Assembly: GCA_900548955.1 (NCBI GenBank)
Contig: URMQ01000008.1
Coordinates: 1-27,237, forward strand
Reading direction: 5' to 3'
DNA length: 27,237 nucleotides
DNA from: an uncultured Eggerthella sp.
GTDB lineage: Bacteria > Actinomycetota > Coriobacteriia > Coriobacteriales > Eggerthellaceae
In this document: positions 14,999-22,623 of the stretch, piece by piece
Position numbering within the stretch: the stretch's first letter is position 1
Layout of the letters: the number at the start of each line of letters is the position of its first letter
Notes under the pieces: model-generated
What the model was told of the DNA's origin: nothing
Seen by the model: only the letters and a program-made list of their open reading frames with translations
Databases searched by the model: none
Translations under genes and position numbers: made by a program

Positions 14999-15838
14999 CT
15001 AGGCGTACACATAGCAATCATAGCGAATGGATTTTCCTTTAATTGAGTAACTGGGCTTCTTCCCTGCAAGGAAGGGCCCTTTTGCCATGCGCTTAACCAC
15101 TATCTTTCGAGGTTGAATATTCATAGCTGCACCCAGAAGCTCTTCTTCGTTTTCGCAAGGGTGTTCAAGGTGGTGAAGTAACTGAAACTTCTTTTTAACC
15201 GCAGCGCTTTTGGTTCGTTCGGGGAACATGGGATCAAGATAAATGACATCGGGCTTTACTGTTAGGTAAGGCTGGGAGTCGGAGGTTTGTGGCATCTGTT
15301 CGTCCCGAGAAAGACTCGTTCCTAGGCGTTGTAGCGCCGAAATACTATCCTCAGTAAAAAGATGCATTCTTTCTACGATATTTGCCAAGACAGGGTCGCT
15401 TTTTGCACGATCAAGAGCATCTTCGAGCAGAGCGGCAATAATAGGATCTTGCTCAAACATATATACACTAAATCCAGCGGCAGCCAATAAAAATGAATCT
15501 TGACCAAGTCCCGCTGTTGCATCTATTGCAATAGGAGCATCTGAGGGGTATTCGCCATTGGTTTCCTCTGATTGAACATCCTTGTTTTTGGCCTGTTTGG
15601 TGCTTTCGGTTACTGCTGCTTTACGTTTAATCTTTGCCGCTTTAACAAGGAGTTCTGTTTGTAATTTGCCTGGTTTTATTCGGGGAAGCATTTCCAGAAA
15701 ATCACAACGCAAGGACATTTTTTCCTTTTCGAGCACCAAGCCTTGTTCTGTGCGATGAAGTATCAATGGGTGTTCCGCATCGGGGTCCACCACGTAAGGA
15801 AAAGTATCGATTTTTGATGTTGATCGCTCAATGCTCAA
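14999..15838 (-). CDS. rsmJ: RsmJ-like 16S rRNA guanine-N2 methyltransferase
   Basis: RsmJ (YhiQ) methylates G1516 of E. coli 16S rRNA. The same signatures occur here in order: the SAM-binding DATAGLGQDSFLLAAAG (from residue 106), the acidic FEQDP, the catalytic YLDPMFPERTKSA (from about residue 200), KIVVKR and the ending SIRYDCYVYA. I place the start at TTG 15838 because SD AAGGAG (15846-15851) lies 7 nt before it, giving 279 residues. The open frame runs on to 16081, but the extra 81 residues look non-coding. Two polar insertions, after IKRKAAV and around SRDEQMPQTSDSQ, are not in the E. coli protein as I recall it. The gene is best known from gammaproteobacteria. Confidence 0.82.
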   Translation of the reverse strand: MSIERSTSKIDTFPYVVDPDAEHPLILHRTEQGLVLEKEKMSLRCDFLEMLPRIKPGKLQTELLVKAAKIKRKAAVTESTKQAKNKDVQSEETNGEYPSDAPIAIDATAGLGQDSFLLAAAGFSVYMFEQDPIIAALLEDALDRAKSDPVLANIVERMHLFTEDSISALQRLGTSLSRDEQMPQTSDSQPYLTVKPDVIYLDPMFPERTKSAAVKKKFQLLHHLEHPCENEEELLGAAMNIQPRKIVVKRMAKGPFLAGKKPSYSIKGKSIRYDCYVYA

Positions 15839-15898
15839 AGAGTAGCTCCTTGGTCTTTTACTAGGCGATAATGCCTCAAAGATTACGTTTTGTATTGT

Positions 15899-15913
15899 AT
15901 AGGAGTCTCCTAT
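15899..15913. promoter_or_regulatory. Perfect palindrome upstream of the rsmJ-like gene
   Basis: ATAGGAG-T-CTCCTAT is a perfect 15-bp palindrome about 60 nt before the TTG start of the rsmJ-like gene. It may be an operator or a leader hairpin. The 15839-16160 interval otherwise holds only the promoters of the divergent rsmJ-like and pntA genes. Confidence 0.4.
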
Positions 15914-16100
15914 TACCTCTTTTGTAAATAAGAGACTAGGGCTTATTATCTTTTGAAATCTCATTTGCAAAACGAAAGAATGCGCGACTAGAGAGGCATA
16001 GGTTTTCTTATGTTTCCTCTCTCGTACTTTTGTAATATAGAGTAATATAGACAAGAAAACATGCCCGAGTAAAAGAGCCAAGCTTGTTTGTGTGCGTGGT

Positions 16101-16130
16101 TTAACGTAGCCAATTTGTGTAGTGCATAAC
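16101..16130 (+). promoter_or_regulatory. Candidate promoter of pntAB
   Basis: TTAACG (16101-16106) and CATAAC (16125-16130) are separated by 18 nt, each matching four of six consensus bases, about 30 nt before the pntA start. Confidence 0.3.
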
Positions 16131-16160
16131 TCTTTTGCTTGCGTAATAGGAGAAGAAATA

Positions 16161-17711
16161 ATGCTTATTGGTATTCCAAAAGAGATCAGTCCAGACCAAA
16201 CGTTAGTTGCTGGTTCACCCGATACGGTGAAGAAGCTTATAAAGCTTGGATATGATGTTTGCGTCGAAGAAGGAGCGGGTGTTAGTGCACGCTATTTCGA
16301 CGATCAGTACAAGCAGGCAGGCGCCGAAATTGTTTCTACAGCACAGGCTTGGGGTGCAGATATCGTTGTTTGCCTTGATGTTCCAACACCTGATTATTTG
16401 GCGCTAATTAAACAGGGTGCGACACTCATTTCTCGAATGAATCCTCGGGAAAATCCCGACTTTGTTCAAGCGTGTATCGATAAAAAACTTACTGCACTTG
16501 CGATGGATGAAGTGCCTCGTATCAGTCGTGCACAGTCTCTTGATGTGCGCAGCTCTATGATGAATGTTGCGGGCTATCGAGCTGTAGTAGAAGCAGCAAG
16601 TGCTTTTGGTCGTACCTTTACTGGTCAAGTAACAGCAGCAGGCAAAGTTCCTCCTGCTAAGGTGTATGTGATCGGTGTAGGAGTTGCTGGTTTGGCAGCA
16701 ATTGGTCAGGCTGGCGCTATGGGTGCTGAAGTTTCTGCGACCGATGTGCGTCCTGAAGTGGCCGATCAAGTAAAGTCGCTTGGTGGGAAGTTTGTAGAAA
16801 TTCCCGTTCAGCAAGAAAGTGCTGATGGTTATGCGAAAGCACTCGATGAAGAGCAACAAAAACTCACCCTTGAGGTGTATACCGAACAGTGCGCGCAAAA
16901 CGACATTGTTATTACCACGGCTCGTGTACCAGGTCATCCTGCGCCACTGCTTGTTACAAAAGAAGCAGTGGCTTCGATGAAGCCTGGTTCAGTTATCGTT
17001 GATATGGGCGCAAGCGAACTCGGCGGCAACTGTGCTTTGTCAAAACCAGATGAAATAGTGGTAACAGAAAACGGCGTAACCATTATTGGTTGGACAAATT
17101 TACCAGCTCGTCTTCCAGGGCAAGCTTCTCAGTTGTTCGGTCAAAACATCGTTAATTTCTTAAAGCTTGTTACTCCTAATAAAGATGGCGTTATCGCTCT
17201 CGATGAAGAAGATGTTGTGGTGCGAGGCGTTACCGTTGCTTTACAAGGTGAAGGCATGTGGCCGCCACCCGAAGTTAAGGTTTCGGTTGCTTCTAAGGAA
17301 GATTCCGCTCAAAACGCTCAAGCGGGGGATACTGAAGCTAAGAAGCAAGAAAAATCATTCTTCGCTAAACATTGGTGGAAGATTCTGGCGGGTATTTTAG
17401 CGGTTGCGTTAATTATGGTTTCACCTGCAAGCGTGGCGGGTCACTATATTGTCTTTATGCTTGCGGTAGTTGTGGGTTTTTATGTTATTACCAACGTTAC
17501 GCACACGCTCCATACGCCGCTTATGTCTGAAACGAATGCTATTTCAGGCATCATTATTGTTGGTGCGATTTTGCTTATAGGTTCAGGCAATTTGATTGTT
17601 CAGGTACTTTCCTTTATTGCTATGGCAATTGCGGCAATAAATATTTTCGGTGGTTTTTTGGTTACTCAACGTATGCTCAAGATGTTCGAGAGGAGCTCTG
17701 AGGATAAATAA
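16161..17711 (+). CDS. pntA: Proton-translocating NAD(P) transhydrogenase, alpha subunit
   Basis: PntA and PntB use the proton gradient to move hydride from NADH to NADP+. The 516-residue length fits the E. coli-type fused alpha chain. Domain I spans about residues 1-380, with the RISRAQSLDVRSSM motif at 120-133 and the NAD-binding loop GVGVAG at 172-177, followed by an acidic ATDVRPEV. A polar linker (about 385-410, rich in Lys/Glu) leads to four hydrophobic helices in domain II, with SETNAISGI in the membrane part. The start is ATG 16161 with SD TAGGAGAAG; the frame extends 13 codons upstream without a better signal. The stop overlaps the pntB ATG by one base (TAATG), so the two subunits are translated together. 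Confidence 0.96.
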   Translation: MLIGIPKEISPDQTLVAGSPDTVKKLIKLGYDVCVEEGAGVSARYFDDQYKQAGAEIVSTAQAWGADIVVCLDVPTPDYLALIKQGATLISRMNPRENPDFVQACIDKKLTALAMDEVPRISRAQSLDVRSSMMNVAGYRAVVEAASAFGRTFTGQVTAAGKVPPAKVYVIGVGVAGLAAIGQAGAMGAEVSATDVRPEVADQVKSLGGKFVEIPVQQESADGYAKALDEEQQKLTLEVYTEQCAQNDIVITTARVPGHPAPLLVTKEAVASMKPGSVIVDMGASELGGNCALSKPDEIVVTENGVTIIGWTNLPARLPGQASQLFGQNIVNFLKLVTPNKDGVIALDEEDVVVRGVTVALQGEGMWPPPEVKVSVASKEDSAQNAQAGDTEAKKQEKSFFAKHWWKILAGILAVALIMVSPASVAGHYIVFMLAVVVGFYVITNVTHTLHTPLMSETNAISGIIIVGAILLIGSGNLIVQVLSFIAMAIAAINIFGGFLVTQRMLKMFERSSEDK

Positions 17712-19180
17712 TGCAGACACTCGTCTCTGAACAGATTCTTTCTGTATTTACCAGTTTTGAAACTTTGGCGTATATTTTGGCAGGCTTGCTGTTCATTTTG
17801 GCGCTTGCAAATCTTTCAAAACAAAAAACAGCCCTTCGAGGCAATAAGCTTGGAATCGCTGGCATGGTTTTGGCTCTTGTAGCGGTTATTTTGGTTACCG
17901 TGGTATCCAATACAGCTGATCCAGTGTTGGCGGTAGTGCTTATAGTTATAGCGCTTCTTATTGGTGCTGCTATTGGTACATGGAAAGCAAAAAGCGTACA
18001 GATGACTGAAATGCCACAGCTTGTTGCTATGCTGCATTCTTTTGTTGGCGCTGCTGCAGTTTTGGTTGGATTTAATTCGTTTATTACCACACCAGGTGCA
18101 GTGCTGAGCGATCCTACTGCCGCTGCAGAAAATGCTTTCCATATGGGCGAAGTTGGTATTGCGGTATTTATTGGTGCAGTAACTTTGACAGGATCCATTA
18201 TTGCTTATTTAAAACTAGCAGGAAAAATTTCGGGTAAGCCTTTAACGCTGCCAGGTCGCAATGCCCTTAATCTTCTTATGCTCGTAGTGATTATTGTCTG
18301 CATTGCATGGTTGGTTAATACCAAGGGTCTAGAAGCTGGATTAATTCCGCTTGGCATTATTACTGTTGTGTCTCTTGTTCTTGGTCTTCACTTGGTGATG
18401 GCTATCGGTGGCGGCGACATGCCCGTTGTAGTTTCGATGCTCAATAGCTATTCAGGTTGGGCAGCGGCGATGGCTGGCTTTACTTTAGGAAATGATCTGT
18501 TGATTATTACGGGTGCTTTGGTTGGTTCGTCGGGTGCGTATCTTAGCTATATTATGTGCAAAGGCATGAATCGTAATTTTATATCCGTAATATTGGGTGG
18601 TTTTGGATCTGACGGTAGTTCAAAAACAGGATCTAACAAAACGCAGGCAGCGGGTAACTACACTACGATCACCCCTGAAGAACTTGCTGAAGAATTAAAA
18701 GCTGCAAAATCGGTAGTAATATGCCCAGGATATGGTATGGCAGTTGCGCAGGCGCAGTTCCCTGTTGCAGAAATGACTCATAAGCTTATGGGTTATGGGG
18801 TAGATGTTAAGTTCGCTATTCATCCTGTCGCTGGTCGTATGCCAGGGCACATGAACGTACTTTTGGCTGAAGCCAAGGTACCTTATGATGCAGTACTGGA
18901 AATGGATGAAATTAATGATGATTTCGAAGACGTGGATATCGCCCTCGTAATTGGCGCAAACGACACGGTTAACCCTTCTGCTCTTACCGATCCTGATAGT
19001 CCTATTGCGGGCATGCCAGTATTAAGGGTTTGGGAAGCGGGAAAGGTTGTTGTTTCTAAGCGCACCATGGGAAATGCGGGCTATTCTGGTGTTGAAAATC
19101 CTTTGTTCTTTAACGACAACACTGACATGCTGTTAGGGGATGCGAAAGTGTCTGTAGATGCTATCGTTGCGAATCTTTAG
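17711..19180 (+). CDS. pntB: Proton-translocating NAD(P) transhydrogenase, beta subunit
   Basis: The 489-residue beta subunit carries the remaining membrane helices (about nine, residues 10-290) and the NADP(H)-binding domain III (from about residue 315). The domain III signatures are PGYGMAVAQAQFPV, HPVAGRMPGHMNVLLAEA and IGANDTVNPSAL, ending in KRTMGNAGYSGVENPLF. These mark the binding of NADP by the transhydrogenase family. It overlaps pntA by one base and no further gene follows in the same operon before a 150-nt gap. With pntA it would supply NADPH to biosynthesis and to reductases such as the aldo-keto pair nearby. Confidence 0.96.
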   Translation: MQTLVSEQILSVFTSFETLAYILAGLLFILALANLSKQKTALRGNKLGIAGMVLALVAVILVTVVSNTADPVLAVVLIVIALLIGAAIGTWKAKSVQMTEMPQLVAMLHSFVGAAAVLVGFNSFITTPGAVLSDPTAAAENAFHMGEVGIAVFIGAVTLTGSIIAYLKLAGKISGKPLTLPGRNALNLLMLVVIIVCIAWLVNTKGLEAGLIPLGIITVVSLVLGLHLVMAIGGGDMPVVVSMLNSYSGWAAAMAGFTLGNDLLIITGALVGSSGAYLSYIMCKGMNRNFISVILGGFGSDGSSKTGSNKTQAAGNYTTITPEELAEELKAAKSVVICPGYGMAVAQAQFPVAEMTHKLMGYGVDVKFAIHPVAGRMPGHMNVLLAEAKVPYDAVLEMDEINDDFEDVDIALVIGANDTVNPSALTDPDSPIAGMPVLRVWEAGKVVVSKRTMGNAGYSGVENPLFFNDNTDMLLGDAKVSVDAIVANL

Positions 19181-19330
19181 CATTTGTATTTTGCTCCCTA
19201 TGTACTCTAGATACTTTATAACGTTTCATCTCGGTATCAATGTTTCATTATTTCTTGGTGATCTGGTACAAAAGTTTCAATCTTGTAGAAAGAAGCTTAA
19301 AAGTATCTTGCTGTAATTGGGAGGTTTCAG

Positions 19331-19588
19331 ATGGGATTATTCGACTTTAACGATAACGCAGGTCAAGTTAATCAAGGCGGTGGTCAGTATCGCGTAATGC
19401 AAGTGGTGCTGCGCGAGAAATTTGTAGGTAAAGGATCTAAGAATTTCACCGAGATAGAAGATATATGTAACCAGCAATATGCAGAAGGCTATCGCTTGCA
19501 TACATTTGCCCAGTCTACTGCAGGCTCTGCTGGTTTTGGCGGTGGCGATCGTACGGTATGTAATTTGGTTTTTGAAAAGATGTACTAA
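19331..19588 (+). CDS. Small DUF4177-like protein
   Basis: An 85-residue protein of unknown function. The pattern YRVMQVVLREKFVGKG, then EIEDICNQQYAEGYRLHTFA, then a terminal VCNLVFEKMY resembles the DUF4177 family (a strand, a helix with 'egW/YrLh' and a closing strand), but I cannot confirm this. The ATG at 19331 has a strong SD GGGAGG (19320-19325). It stands alone, 150 nt after pntB, and ends before a hairpin terminator. The N-terminal GLFDFNDNAGQVNQGGG is flexible and Gly/Asn-rich. Confidence 0.65.
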   Translation: MGLFDFNDNAGQVNQGGGQYRVMQVVLREKFVGKGSKNFTEIEDICNQQYAEGYRLHTFAQSTAGSAGFGGGDRTVCNLVFEKMY

Positions 19589-19643
19589 GAGAAACAAATC
19601 TTGCTCGTTTTCCCAAATTTCGAAAACTTTAGAGGATAGAAAG

Positions 19644-19672
19644 AAGCACTTGAGAATTATTCTCAAGTGCTT
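19644..19672. terminator. Hairpin terminator between convergent genes
   Basis: AAGCACTTGAGAA (19644-19656) pairs perfectly over 13 bp with TTCTCAAGTGCTT (19660-19672) around a TTA loop. T-rich sequence follows loosely on both strands (GCGTTTTG on plus, CTTTCT on minus). It separates the DUF4177-like gene from the convergent HIT gene. Confidence 0.8.
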
Positions 19673-19684
19673 CGTGCGTTTTGA

Positions 19685-19719
19685 GTATTAATGCTTATTG
19701 TGGGTATTAACGCTTATTG
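19685..19719. repeat. Tandem direct repeat, two copies of 16 nt
   Basis: GTATTAATGCTTATTG (19685-19700) recurs as GTATTAACGCTTATTG (19704-19719) with one mismatch and a 19-nt period, between the terminator and the end of the HIT gene. Its role is unknown. Confidence 0.75.
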
Positions 19720-19738
19720 CAGGCGCTAACATCGTTTA

Positions 19739-20107
19739 CTATTTGTTTTCTTCCAAACGCTGAGACTCTTCAAAGGTTGCACGACCCATCTTAATACCAC
19801 CCATTACGTGGATGTGCAGATGACCTACGGTTGCTGCAGAATCGGGACCAGTGTTGATTACGCAGCGGAAGCCCGATTCATCAACCCCTTTGATCTTTGC
19901 AACTTCTGGAACGACGGAAAGAAGATGACCTAAAACATCTGCAGGTACGTTGTCCTGCAAGTTGTCAAAGTGCTGCTTTGGAATAATCAAGGTATGAATA
20001 GGAGCTTCTGGTTCGATATCGTCGAATGCGTAGCAAACGTCGTCTTCATAAACCTTAGCTGAAGGAATATCGCCAGAAACAATTTTGCAGAACAAACAAT
20101 CGCTCAT
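19739..20107 (-). CDS. HIT-family nucleotide-binding hydrolase
   Basis: This 122-residue protein has the histidine-triad motif HLHIHVMGG with H96, H98 and H100, the middle one being the nucleophile in the family. The N-terminal CLFCKIVSGDIPS with C4 and C7 is typical of HinT-type members, some of which bind zinc there. HIT proteins hydrolyse purine nucleoside phosphoramidates or AMP-linked compounds. SD AAAGGG lies before the ATG at 20107. It follows the MATE gene on the same strand after 73 nt and may share its transcript; the link looks incidental. Confidence 0.93.
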   Translation of the reverse strand: MSDCLFCKIVSGDIPSAKVYEDDVCYAFDDIEPEAPIHTLIIPKQHFDNLQDNVPADVLGHLLSVVPEVAKIKGVDESGFRCVINTGPDSAATVGHLHIHVMGGIKMGRATFEESQRLEENK

Positions 20108-20180
20108 AAGTACCCTTTCTCGAAATGAAAACGAAAGCTTTCACATGCTGTAACTGAATGAACAGTTCTATTCTACCGTT

Positions 20181-21608
20181 TTACGCAGCATTCGCTTCAA
20201 CGTTGTTTTCTTTGTTAGCGGGAGAAGCGTACAGTTTGCGACATTTTGCATAAGCGCGTTTGCGTGCAATTACATAAAGGACAAGCATTGCCGTGCCAGT
20301 AACTATCCATGACACAGGATAAATAAGTAGTAAGTTATCGTAGCTATACACCATGGGGAAGAGTGTGAAAATAAATACGATACGCAACACGCATGAACCT
20401 ACCACGGTAATAATAGTGGGAAGAATGGACCAATTCATACCGCGCATTGCAGCAGCGCTTACTTCATAGGATGAAGTCATGAATTCAAGCAAGCAAATGT
20501 GATAAATACGAGAAATTGCAAAGACAAGCGTAGCTGCTTCTGCGGTGAAGAAGCTCAAGAAGAGATCTTTGAACAAAACAAAGGTTCCGCCAACAAGGAA
20601 TGAAAAACCTATGGCTGCAGCCATGCAAAAACGAAAAACCTTGTCGCAGCGGTCTAGTTTTCCTGCTGCATAGTTTTGACCAGTAAAAGTAACGGCAGCC
20701 TGAGCGAATGCGTTAACCACAAAGTACGCATAGGTTTCGTAGTTAAGTGCGGCTGAAGATCCTGCAGTAGCATCGGTTCCGAAACCATTGATAGCACTTT
20801 GCACTACAACGTTAGCTAGAGAAAACACCATTCCTTGCATACCAGAAGGGATGCCAATATACAAAAGCTGTTTTAAGTCTTCAGGAACCACGTGTATGCC
20901 TTTGAAGGTTAGACGATAGGTTTCTTCTTCAGTGAACAAGAAAAAGACAATCAAACCTGCAGAAACAGCGTTTGCTACAACCGTTCCTAATGCAATGCCC
21001 GCAACTCCCATACCTAACATTGTTGTTGCGGCAATGTCGAAGAAGATATTAAGAATTGCACCAATTGCCAGTGCGATTAAGGGGCGAGTGGTGTCACCCT
21101 TTGCGCGCAGAATCGCAGAACCGAAGTTGTATATCAAAATAAAGATAATGCCTGCAAAGTAAATATGCAGATATATGCGGGCTTCTTCCCATGCATCAAG
21201 CGGCATATTGACCATTCCTAGAATGGGATCTGTTGCTACGATACCTATTAAGGTAAGCGCAACGCCGCTAACTACAGAAACTATTGCAGTGGTTTGAATA
21301 GCGCCACGAATCCGTGCGAAATCTTGATGTCCGATATGTACGGCGACAACTACATTTGCACCTATAGATAGTCCAACGAATAAAGAAACAAATAAAGCAA
21401 TAATAGGCGCAACGCCACCAACGGCGGCTAATGCTGCATTATCAATAAACTGACCTGCAACTACCGAGTCTGCGGTGTTAAAGAGTTGCTGAAAGATACT
21501 GGTAAGAGCTAGGGGGATGGCAAATAAAATAACGCGAGAAGGTATTGGCCCGTTGAGCATGTCAATGCTGTTTTTCTTCTTCTGCTGAACACCTTCTGTT
21601 TTGCTCAT
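20181..21608 (-). CDS. MATE-family multidrug efflux transporter
   Basis: The 475-residue protein has about 12 membrane helices and the MATE layout of two homologous halves. The opening GPIPSRVILFAIPLALTSIFQQLFNTADSVVAGQF, read in two parts, is the NorM/DinF-like N-terminal signature, with PLA at the first helix and DSVVAG at the second. Mid-protein motifs GIPSGMQGMVFSLANVVVQSAI and AQAAVTFTGQNYAAG mark the second half. Such proteins export cationic drugs or metabolites with Na+ or H+. The ATG at 21608 has no strong SD nearby (GAGAG lies 17 nt or more upstream), so expression may be low or the start imprecise. The substrate is unknown. Confidence 0.93.
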   Translation of the reverse strand: MSKTEGVQQKKKNSIDMLNGPIPSRVILFAIPLALTSIFQQLFNTADSVVAGQFIDNAALAAVGGVAPIIALFVSLFVGLSIGANVVVAVHIGHQDFARIRGAIQTTAIVSVVSGVALTLIGIVATDPILGMVNMPLDAWEEARIYLHIYFAGIIFILIYNFGSAILRAKGDTTRPLIALAIGAILNIFFDIAATTMLGMGVAGIALGTVVANAVSAGLIVFFLFTEEETYRLTFKGIHVVPEDLKQLLYIGIPSGMQGMVFSLANVVVQSAINGFGTDATAGSSAALNYETYAYFVVNAFAQAAVTFTGQNYAAGKLDRCDKVFRFCMAAAIGFSFLVGGTFVLFKDLFLSFFTAEAATLVFAISRIYHICLLEFMTSSYEVSAAAMRGMNWSILPTIITVVGSCVLRIVFIFTLFPMVYSYDNLLLIYPVSWIVTGTAMLVLYVIARKRAYAKCRKLYASPANKENNVEANAA

Positions 21609-21856
21609 TGTTGGTAATCACGCTCTCTCTTGGCGATGCGTTCTCGGCTAGTTTTTGACCAGGAAGAATCGCCAAAATCCCTCACGATGCTTTTATTTGT
21701 TGAATATGCGTTACTGCATCGCGCATTCTACGCTCATGAACATGTTTTCGCGAGTGCTATTTGATTGTCATCATAGGGTCTACAAATTGACGTTTGAGTA
21801 TGATGGTGCGCGACAGGTAGAAGGGTATTTGTTATGGGCGTAACAAGCACTAAGCG

Positions 21857-21900
21857 CGTATGCTTACGCACTGCCGTACGTACGCTTACGCACCGCCGTA
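21857..21900. repeat. Two tandem 22-nt units at the end of the ferredoxin-like gene
   Basis: CGTATGCTTACGCACTGC (from 21857) and CGTACGCTTACGCACCGC (from 21879) are each followed by CGTA, a 22-nt period with two mismatches. The second unit contains the TAA stop and last codons of the ferredoxin-like gene (minus strand); the first unit is a duplicate of them just outside the gene. Confidence 0.85.
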
Positions 21901-22185
21901 GCGAATGGCTTGGCAGGGGCACAGACGCATGCATCCAAAACACATAAAGCATTCATGCTTTACCCATGTTGGGATACCATCTTCGTTAAGTTTAATGGCG
22001 TAGGCGGGGCAGATATCTTCGCAATGACCGCAGGAAATACAGGCGTCAGTTACTTCAAAATTATCAGTGTAGAGACACTCTTCGATATTAACGCGATGAT
22101 AAAACTCTGCTGCACTTTGGGTAGCGCCCTTAGCAGGTTGAGTTTTAGGTAGTGGAGTATGTTTCTTTTGCTTGTCTTTGTTCAT
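21886..22185 (-). CDS. Two-[4Fe-4S] ferredoxin-like protein
   Basis: The 99-residue protein has two full cluster motifs, C49-x2-C52-x2-C55-x3-C59-P and C79-x2-C82-x2-C85-x3-C89-P, each ready to bind a [4Fe-4S] cluster for low-potential electron transfer. The N-terminal 45 residues are basic and flexible (KDKQKKHTPLPK), longer than in simple 2[4Fe-4S] ferredoxins, and FYHRVNIEECLYTDN precedes the first cluster. The ATG at 22185 follows GGGGAC, a moderate SD. It diverges from ileS. Anaerobes use such proteins with flavodoxin-like partners, but no partner gene is adjacent. Its 5' leader is unusually structured (separate entry). Confidence 0.88.
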   Translation of the reverse strand: MNKDKQKKHTPLPKTQPAKGATQSAAEFYHRVNIEECLYTDNFEVTDACISCGHCEDICPAYAIKLNEDGIPTWVKHECFMCFGCMRLCPCQAIRYGGA

Positions 22186-22234
22186 AGATATGTCCCCAAA
22201 AACATAGCTGTTAGTTCAGCAGTACTATTTCTCG

Positions 22235-22338
22235 TCATAACCTTTTGGTCGCAATCCTTTTGTGGTTGCAATTCTTTTGGCTATAACTACTTAGCGGTAG
22301 TCCCTCTGGATTTCGTCAGAATCCCTTTAGCTATTGTA
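22235..22338 (-). promoter_or_regulatory. Promoter and structured, repeat-bearing leader of the ferredoxin-like gene
   Basis: On the minus strand, TACAAT (22333-22338) is a good -10 box. The leader that follows can fold as a three-way junction: closing stem AGCTA/TAGCC (about 22329-22333 with 22279-22283), hairpin GGATT/AATCC (22320-22324 with 22308-22312) and hairpin ACTAC/GTAGT (22297-22301 with 22286-22290). Three further imperfect copies of a motif like AAAAGGATTGCGA follow with a period near 17 nt (about 22235-22283). It matches no riboswitch class I know. Confidence 0.35.
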
Positions 22339-22488
22339 CTGGTATCGAGCAGGTCAAAAATGGCGATTTTTCACTTGCTGATGAAATCTCATCATGCATT
22401 TTGAGGCTTTAATGAGTTCATTTGATGAATGCGAGCCTTCGTTGTCCGCAGAATATGCATTCTTTGTTTCTTTGGACAGAAGTTTGAG

Positions 22489-22494
22489 TATAAT
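22489..22494 (+). promoter_or_regulatory. Candidate -10 box of the ileS operon
   Basis: An exact TATAAT lies about 130 nt before the ileS start. The -35 is weak (TTGTTT at 22464-22469 with a 19-nt spacer, or TTTCTT at 22467-22472 with 16 nt). Confidence 0.5.
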
Positions 22495-22509
22495 TTTTGA
22501 GTTACACCG

Positions 22510-22571
22510 TTATTCAAAAGCGGGCATACACCTCTTGTTGATTGTGTGTGCTAACTCACTGAATAATCAAC
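22510..22571 (+). promoter_or_regulatory. ileS leader with two competing helices
   Basis: GTTGATT (22537-22543) pairs with AATCAAC (22565-22571), and TTATTCA (22510-22516) pairs with TGAATAA (22560-22566). The right arms share two bases, so the two 7-bp helices exclude each other, a layout used by regulatory leaders. No T-tract terminator follows, so any control would act on translation or RNA stability. Confidence 0.35.
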
Positions 22572-22623
22572 GGTTATTTGCTTAAAAGAACGAAAAGGTT
22601 AACGAAGGAAGAAAGGTCGTATC

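Larger units (their letters stand above)
22186..22623. other. Divergent intergenic region between ferredoxin-like gene and ileS
   Basis: This 438-nt stretch holds the two leaders described separately and no convincing gene. A perfect hairpin TGATGA-AATC-TCATCA (22379-22394) and an AT-only hairpin AAAAAT-GGCG-ATTTTT (22356-22371) lie between them. An open frame from 22394 to 22585 has no SD and unlike composition, so I do not call it. The conserved T-box antiterminator sequence expected before many ileS genes is absent. Confidence 0.55.

Noticed and set aside
15839..16081. Membrane-anchored N-terminus of the rsmJ-like protein
   Set aside because: A strong SD and TTG at 15838 give a protein of the expected size. 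The upstream frame has no SD and an odd composition.
20181..21608. The two MATE genes as a recent duplication
   Set aside because: The partial gene at the left edge is DinF-like and its C-terminus does not resemble that of the complete gene closely.
22394..22585. Open frame of 63 codons upstream of ileS as a leader peptide or small protein
   Set aside because: It has no SD, spans the best -10 box, and is not rich in Ile codons. The likely transcript begins inside it.
22186..22623. T-box riboswitch for ileS
   Set aside because: I could not find the conserved antiterminator sequence (TGGNACCGCG-like) or a specifier-loop layout in this interval.
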